A stretch of 64,000 nt of DNA from Sphagnum compactum (taxonomy: Eukaryota > Bryophyta > Sphagnopsida > Sphagnales): NCBI GenBank assembly GCA_965153455.1, contig OZ234495.1:11652875-11716874 (forward strand). Reading direction: 5' to 3'. Below, in pieces: positions 57,187-64,000 of this stretch; within the stretch, counting starts at the first letter, position 1; each line of letters starts with the position of its first letter. The position numbers and the translations under genes are program-made. The notes below the pieces were generated by a model. That model was given only the letters and a program-made list of their open reading frames with translations, was not told where the DNA came from and ran no database searches.

Positions 57187-57670
57187 CTAAACATAGCCAA
57201 ATTTTCTAGGTGTGATGTTTGCATCATTGGAGTTCGTTTTTATCCTTGGTGTTGCCAATTTCATGTCCTCCTTTTCCTCATATGTCAAAACATATTTTGG
57301 GATTGGTGTTTCTAGCATCATGTTTTTTTCTTCATCATCTGACTCCATCATTCCACCATTCGAGTATGTCATGAAGTCCTCCTTCTCCACTTTACTGCTA
57401 ATTGTATTGGCCTCCACCAATTGGTCCATTTTCCTTGTTGTAAGCAAATATTGGTGCTTCATATGGATCATTTTTTACATTTAAATCGTTTCTTGGCCAT
57501 TTCTTTTCTAAGATTGAATCACTTATTTTTTTGGGTGCTTGGAATCCCAACAAGTAATCACACTATTGATGAAATTTTGTTCTAAAATTTATATTTGTTA
57601 GGTATGCTGGCCATGGACTATCTCCAAGTGGTTGTGGCTTCCATCGTAATTAATTTTAATCTCTTCTAGC
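57187..57670 (-). pseudogene. Gag-like remnant B (minus strand)
   Basis: From about 57660 downward the minus strand reads PLGDSPWPAYLTNINF, ILEKKWPRNDLNVKNDPYEA, PIFAYNK and then, shifted, a 94-codon open frame (57471-57187). That frame is acidic and includes SDDEEKNMMLETPIP and LTYEEKEDMKLATP. The first part resembles gag-like remnant A at 46960-47400 in the order of WP, TNxN, KKWPxN, YExPI. It abuts the plus-strand gypsy pol end. The product is unknown. Confidence 0.35.
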
Positions 57671-57699
57671 CTAAATTATGAAAAATTGTGTTTACCAAG

Positions 57700-60300
57700 A
57701 CCAATTTGCCACGCAACTAGATGTCCATTGCAATTGATGTACTATTCACTTTCAAATACTGGTTTAATTTCAAATATTGTGTTGAAATATTTTTCACTTG
57801 TGCATAAGGATATTATGTTGTGAGTTTGTGAAATTTTATACAATTAAAATGAATTATTGATTATAGACTTTGATGGTGTAGGTTTCAAAACATTCAAGTT
57901 CAATAGACTTTTAAATTGATATAATGAAGGTGAATGGAAAAATTCAAAAGCAATATATTCTAATTTTTCTTATGACATTTTATTATGAATTTAAATGATT
58001 TTTTATAATTGTATAACTTGTAATTTAACTATTATATGGTTATGATGTGTTGTTTTATAGTGCATTTCAATGATAAATTAATGACGACACTATGTATGTT
58101 AACAAGAAGAAATCCTGTATTTTTCCACTACCCAAATTCATTAGGTTTTTAATGAAGTAGGACAAAATTGATTAATATGCAACTTGTATGGTTTTGGTAA
58201 AAAAAAGGTTAGTTAATTATGACATTTCTAGTGAATTTTTTTTTAGTCATTTTTGATAGTCACATATTGCACAAGATAATTTTTAATTAAAAAATTATAA
58301 CATGGATATACGAGGTCCCAAATTAATATGACATCGAATAATTCACCATGTCATCATATAATTTTTTTCCTTTTTCAAATATTTATTTATCTATTATTTT
58401 AATTTTTTTAGAGATCATGAAATCACGAATTACATTTTTATAAGGGTATGCCATGAAAAGAAACAATTAAATTTTTTTGGTTTGGATTGTGAAGTGATGA
58501 ATTACATTTTTGTCATGACATGATGTGACAAATTTGCATGCCACGAGATTTTTTTTATTTTTTATTTTTGATTTTGTTGACAAAAATGTTTTGACATTTA
58601 AGCATGATGTACACATTTGAAAACTTGAAATTGCATGTCATGAGTATATATATAGTTTAAATTGACATAGAATCTTTGTAAATTCAATGTTAATTTTAAA
58701 ATGCATTCATTAAATCTTTTATAATTTTATTTTCAATACATAAAATATCCAATTTTTGGGTAAAATTTCAGGTTTTTTTTTTTCCCCAATATGATTAGGT
58801 ATTATTTATTTATTTATTTTTGTGATGTTGTTAAAATGGTAATCATCCATAAAACAAATTGCCACATTTGGTTATAAACAGGTTTTGTAATTGGAGATCA
58901 TTTTAAACCCTTCAATATTATGGTTACTTACTATATTTTATTATAAAAATGAATATATATATATAATTAAGAAATATTTTCATAATGTTGTTGCCCCCTT
59001 AAATTGGCAGTTGGACATAAAAATAAACATTAATTGAGTAGTCAATATAACCATTTAATAATCAAAACCATATTTGTTTAGCAAGATGAATCATACATTA
59101 ATACAAATAATTAATTACCTAACTTTGAAAAACAATCACAATGTATACATATATAAATAATATGATGTTAGAATATATTTTACATTTTTTTCCTTTTAAA
59201 TTAAAAAAAAAGTTAATTTGGTGAAACTTTTGGTTTAAATAGTTGGATTACCCCCCGCTGCCCCTTAAACCTTAAACATATTTTCTTGGTTTCGAAATTT
59301 TTTACTTGGCATTCTTGTTAGGAAAAAAGTGGAAAAAATAGTGCAAATTCAAGAAAAAGGTAATCAACAAAAAAATTGCCAAAAATTTGAGCTCATATAT
59401 TTTTTTTTAATGTAATTATTCCTAATGAGTAAAAGTTTAAAAGTAATTCTAATAATTCCAACATTAAACATATAAACAATTCCAACATCAAATTTATTTG
59501 AAAACTTCTAAATTTATCTTTGTGGTCATTGTAAACCTTATCCAAATTTTTTGAAACTTCAAAATAAATATTAATGATGTAATTAAGTTTTTTTGTGTGA
59601 TGAATTTCCACCATTTTGCAAACATAAGAAAGGACATCAACATCAACATCAACAAAAGATTTTAAATTTTATTTCACATTTTTATACTTTTAAAAATGAT
59701 ACACCTTTTGCAATGGGTTTTAAGACTTTTAGCCAAAACATAAAAGTATTTTAACAAATTTGTACTTCCACATATGTCTTATACTCAAAACATGGCTAAA
59801 TTTTCTTATGGATGATCTTGAAGAAAATTAAAAATTTGAAAAAAACAAAAAATATATCATTGATGTCATTATTATTATCGCTGTTTATAATTTATTCATT
59901 CATTTATTTTTTAAATGAAAAAAATTAATTAATTTCTAAATATTTAAACATAAACCTATAACAAAACAAGCTTACAAAAATTGATAAACCATGTTTATAG
60001 TAAAATAATAAATATAAAATATTGATAATTTTTCACGATAATAATAATAGCTAGTATTTTTTTATTTTAATCCATTGTCTTTAACATGGATTTGTTTTTC
60101 ATACACTAGAAAAAAATAAAAGTAAAGATTATATTTGGGATTTTTTTGTTGTGACATCATGAACATTCATAATAATAAACTTGTCCATGATGCTTAAAAC
60201 AAACTAGGGGAAAAACATACATTCTAATTTACATAAATGTACAAGAATTTAATATACAAAAAAATTATAATTTAAAGGTTTACATGCATCCTAGACTTTG
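57700..60300. other. AT-rich DNA, no gene seen
   Basis: Long A- and T-rich runs dominate, with no supported open frame above about 75 codons and no recognisable element. It is probably deeply decayed repeat DNA. Confidence 0.5.
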
Positions 60301-60309
60301 CATGCATGA

Positions 60310-61000
60310 ACATTTTGACTTAATCACTAACCCATTCAAATATAAATGTGAGATTTCCCAAATTTTTATACATCCATTTCAAAGAATTGTGGTGAATGCA
60401 AAATGCAACTCATGAGTAGTGTATTTAAACAACATTCAAATTCAAATATTCAACTTATGTGCAAATGTTAATAGTTCAAAAGATGTAAAAAAATCCATTA
60501 ATCCATTCAAGTATAAATATGAGGCATTAAGTTGTTATGTGTGTTTTAATATATACTAGTTAGTGCAATATACAACATTTGAATAATGGTTTCAATAAAT
60601 TTGAAGTGAATGATTCAATGTGATTTTTTTTAGTAAACCATTCAATTATATTTACAAAATATTGAATTGCATGTGTTTTAGTATATTATAATAAGTTTAT
60701 AATTTAATTTGTGAGTAATGATTTTAATATACTAAATGAATGGTTTAATTCTAATAATTGAATATATGTGAAAAAAATCACCAATTCATTCTAACGTAAA
60801 TTTGGGGTTTTAAATTGTTATATGTATTTTAATAAATTATGGTAAGTGTAAAATGCAACTCCTAAGTAATGGTCTCAACATGTTAATAATTGATAGAACA
60901 ATTCATGTACCATGTTGATAATTAAAAAAATGTTAAAAAAATCATTAGCCCATTATAATGTATTGTATAAATAAAACTAAAGGCTATTTCAATTTCCACA
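60310..61000 (+). repeat. Strongly diverged satellite-like repeat, about 140-175 bp unit
   Basis: Units begin with an A-run and AATCCATTAATCCATTCAAG-like sequence near 60315, 60490, 60775 and 60945, with a partial unit near 60635. They continue TATAAATNTGAGG, TTAANTTGTTATGTGTNTTT and AATGCAACTCNTNAGTAATG. The similarity is weak but ordered. Confidence 0.5.
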
Positions 61001-62303
61001 TCAGTAATTTGAAATTATTAAATAATTAACTAACGTCCAAATTATACTCATACATGAATAACATAATGAACGCAATAACTATGAATAACATTGATCATTA
61101 AATAGTGCAACAAGCCACTTGGAAGTTTAAGATGGCCAAATGTAATTGAAATGTAGTCAAATTGGACAATAATCGCAATGTGTGGGGATGGAGAAAAACA
61201 AGATTTCTTCTTGTGTTTGCTTGTCATTGCATTATATATGCATGTTGTTTTTTATTTGCATTATAATTGCAAAGTGTACATATACATTACTTATTAGTTG
61301 CATTATAGTTGCAAAAAAACTTTTATTTAGATTTAGAATATGAACATTAAATGATTTTTCACGTTCCAATAAGGTTTTCTTACATTGATGCGAAAACATC
61401 ATTCTACATTTGGTAGTTATGAAAATATAGCTAAACTTTTGAATAAATACAAGGTGGACCTTTTAGGATTATATAATAATAGATATTGAATAAATAGTTG
61501 ATAATAATAATTTTAGAAAGTTTTAGCTTAACATTAAAGATGTAAATAAAGTACATTCCATTGGAAGGGACCATGGATAACCAAAAATGTTTCTAACATT
61601 GAATATTAATACATATAATTATATTATAGGAATAAAACATTTGTCAATATTTATGCAATGGACTTATGTGATGTGTTTCATGATGCAGAATTATCATTGC
61701 TAATTCCAATAAACACAACATAATACCATTCATAAATGGACATTAATTACAAAATAGTTCCATCAACCAATTAATAAATTACAATGGAAATTACAATAAT
61801 TGAATTCAAGTTGTAACATAGTACCACTGGCAAAATCCATACTTGCAAGATATTACAATTTGGTAGTGCATTAATTACAATGGATCATTCATTGATCGAT
61901 GAATGAAAAATTGTGCAATATTACATTCATTCGTGACATTTGCGTGATAATCTAACATGAACAACTACTGGTAAAATAGTTGTAAGTAAGTTGCAAAGGA
62001 CAAAAACAAATTTCATTCATTAATGGATGAATGAAAAGCCATGTTGGTACCATTCATCCATGGGCATTTGCATGGGAAATTTACATGGACAACTAGTCAC
62101 AAAATACTTGCATCTAGTTATATTTGAGTTGCACATATGTTTAGTAAGATATGATACCATATTCAACTTGAGGGTGTTTAATGCATTGCTACAATTTGTT
62201 TGATAACACTCATGTTGTAAAAATATCATGAGTTGCAAAGGTCCATTGCAATTCAAAAATCCAATTGCAAGCCCAATTGCAAAACCCCCCATTTTTTCAT
62301 AGT
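61001..62303. other. AT-rich DNA with ATTCAT-rich repeats, no gene seen
   Basis: TTCATTCATTAATGGATGAATGAAAA-like palindromic wording recurs (near 61880-61915 and 62010-62040), and ATTGCAA boxes recur near 62210-62285. A 90-codon minus-strand frame (62292-62020) overlaps these and is not supported. Confidence 0.45.
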
Positions 62304-62368
62304 GGAAGGAGCTTCACGTTGAACAAGGGCCTATGCATGTAGTAAATGTTCAACTTGAAGCTCCTTCC
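62304..62368 (+). ncRNA. Isolated 21-bp hairpin, small-RNA precursor candidate
   Basis: Arms at 62304-62324 and 62348-62368 pair over 21 bp with one mismatch. They are separated by a 23-nt loop containing ATGCAT. Pairing does not extend convincingly outside the arms, so this is not a long transposon inverted repeat. The stem length fits a Dicer product. No promoter or known miRNA family match is established. Confidence 0.35.
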
Positions 62369-64000
62369 AATTGCCTAAAAGAAACCATTGCAAATGTGTC
62401 CTCATTTCCTTAAGTTTGACCATTCCCCTTCAACTGGCAAGGAAAAAACACCATTGAGAAAATAGAAAAAAATGTGCCATGCTACAACATTGGATGTGTC
62501 TCAGGAAAAATGATTTAAAAGAAAGTGCAAATTAATCTGAACCTATCGCCTTAAAACAAAACAATTAAGATATGCAAATATAGACATGATCGAGGGAGCC
62601 CAAGTTGGAAAGCACCTAGAAGGTTCAAGACTTACTACTAATTAGGCCTAAACCAAAGGAGGGGAAGGGGCTTGAAGGGAAGCTAAGGTGACCTCCTTGC
62701 CACCTAAAAAAATAATCTTGAAAGGCTTAACAACACCTCTAGTTACAACTCATGTCATGACATGTAAATAGGTCCTCATAGTTGGAAAAGAAGACTGATT
62801 GGGGAACCTTCTTCCTCCTTGCATATGCCTCTTTGCAACTTTCGTATCAACCACCATATCATTCCTTCTCATGATTGCATCTCCAAAGCAACCAATGAGA
62901 AGAAGTTCCAAAGTATGTTTAAAATCATTACAAAACATCCAACGATTCACAAATTGAATCACACAAATCACCACCACTTGAAGCTCCCTATAATTCATAC
63001 TTTTATGCTTCAAAAATTGTCAAATTCTACTCCATACCTCAAAAATGTGAACTTCCAAAATTTTTGGGAATAGAAATTCCATATCTTGAATTAAAAAGGA
63101 ATTGAATTCTCTACCCAAAAACAAGGCCTAAATGTGTTCAAAATTTGTATGCTCTCAAGGGTCAATATGATTGTGGTGCAATATTAGATAAATCATTTAG
63201 CCCCTAAACCCCTTTGAACCAAACCTCCTAGATTTGAATATCAAATTGTGGCATGGGTTTTGCCATCATTCCAAGCTTAGTTATGTTCACACAACGCCTA
63301 CTTGCCTCTAACCATTTTGATCTACAAGTTAATCTATTGACTCCTTAGTTTAAAATAAATAGAAGATAAAAAAGGAAAAAGAAAAAAAATCAAAAAAGGG
63401 GAAAATTTTGAAAACAAATGTAATATCGCCTTGATATAATGCCTTGGAATCTCAAATCATTGTTCAAATTCTTGGATTGAAAACATTCTCGCAAAAATGG
63501 GATTTTATTCCATTGTTGCTCTAAACTAGTTGAATACACTTCAACCACAAAGCTAAACTTGTCTGACTTGGTTTTAAAGCATCACATGGATTAAATTGTA
63601 TTAGCAAATAGATTGGAAAGCATGAATAGAAGCTTGTTGGCTTGTATAATTATTACTTTTGTTGGAAAATATATTTTTTGCATTCTTCCTATTGTCTTGA
63701 ATAGGTTTAGATCACCACTGTTTTTTAGTTGTCAATTTTGTTTTTTATTTTGCGTGTATGTGTGTTCTAGTTTTGAGATGAGATTTTATGCAATGTTTTT
63801 GTGCTTCAAATGGTTTTGAAGTTTATAGACGCATTTAGTGACATTCAAAGTCCATTGATTTTTCATCTCAATAAACAATGTGATGTTCTAAGCTTGAACA
63901 CCTTCAATTTGAAACATTGTTAGGAACTTTTGACTATTTTGATCTTTTATCAATTTGCACAATCCCAATGATTTTTCAATTTAATTGATGATTTTTTTTT
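62369..64000. other. AT-rich DNA, no gene seen
   Basis: The longest frames (62750-63013 minus and 62819-63073 plus, under 90 codons) overlap each other on opposite strands and carry no recognisable motif. Nothing else is supported up to the window end. Confidence 0.5.

Noticed and set aside
57212-57484. 90-codon plus-strand membrane-like frame after the gypsy pol relic
   Set aside because: The complementary minus frame is acidic, continues upstream as a coding trace and has a homologue at 46960. The plus frame is its shadow.
62020-62292. 90-codon minus-strand frame near the hairpin
   Set aside because: It overlaps repetitive ATTCAT and ATTGCAA wording and lacks any recognisable motif.

Overview
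The window is nuclear DNA from a land plant. Two genes with plant-type protein architecture and GT-AG introns sit in AT-rich, repeat-dominated DNA. One is an AP2/ERF transcription factor, a family confined in this form to plants; the other is a 700-residue membrane J-domain protein of the DNAJC14-like type found across land plants. The decayed hAT and Ty3/gypsy peptides resemble families I associate with seed-free plants and gymnosperms, but that is an impression. The species cannot be fixed from the sequence alone.

Layout. 1-7.1 kb: the ERF gene on the minus strand (3128-4939) with a long leader and a compact candidate promoter near 6.8-6.9 kb. 7-15 kb: AT-rich DNA with a 21-bp minisatellite (12.2 kb) and a frameshifted hAT transposase (13.5-14.45 kb) ending at a 68-bp exact duplication. 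15-27.4 kb: a nested cluster of one LTR-retroelement family. It holds five LTR copies in both orientations, one Met-tRNA-like primer-binding site, gag-like ORF remnants with no visible polymerase, and several short-period arrays built round the same dyad core, YCC(N2-4)GGA. 27.8-37 kb: a CpG-rich, promoter-like patch and then largely empty DNA with diverged tandem repeats. 37.4-42.3 kb: the J-protein gene on the minus strand, for which I could place all nine coding exons in phase.

42.6-64 kb: mostly transposon debris. There are two gag-like remnants on opposite strands that resemble each other, a 270-bp tandem repeat carrying a conserved palindrome, and a Ty3/gypsy pol relic (about 51.16-57.0 kb). 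The pol relic is split in its RNase H region by a 2.7-kb CACTA-like element, which itself contains minisatellites and a tRNA-like SINE head. The last 7 kb holds a diverged satellite and an isolated 21-bp hairpin.

The two intact genes have no evident functional link. The ERF would act in the nucleus as a GCC-box-binding stress regulator; the J-protein would act with Hsp70 at a membrane, probably the ER. The most unusual signal is the set of dyad-core arrays at 14.5-27 kb, which no coding frame or standard element feature explains.
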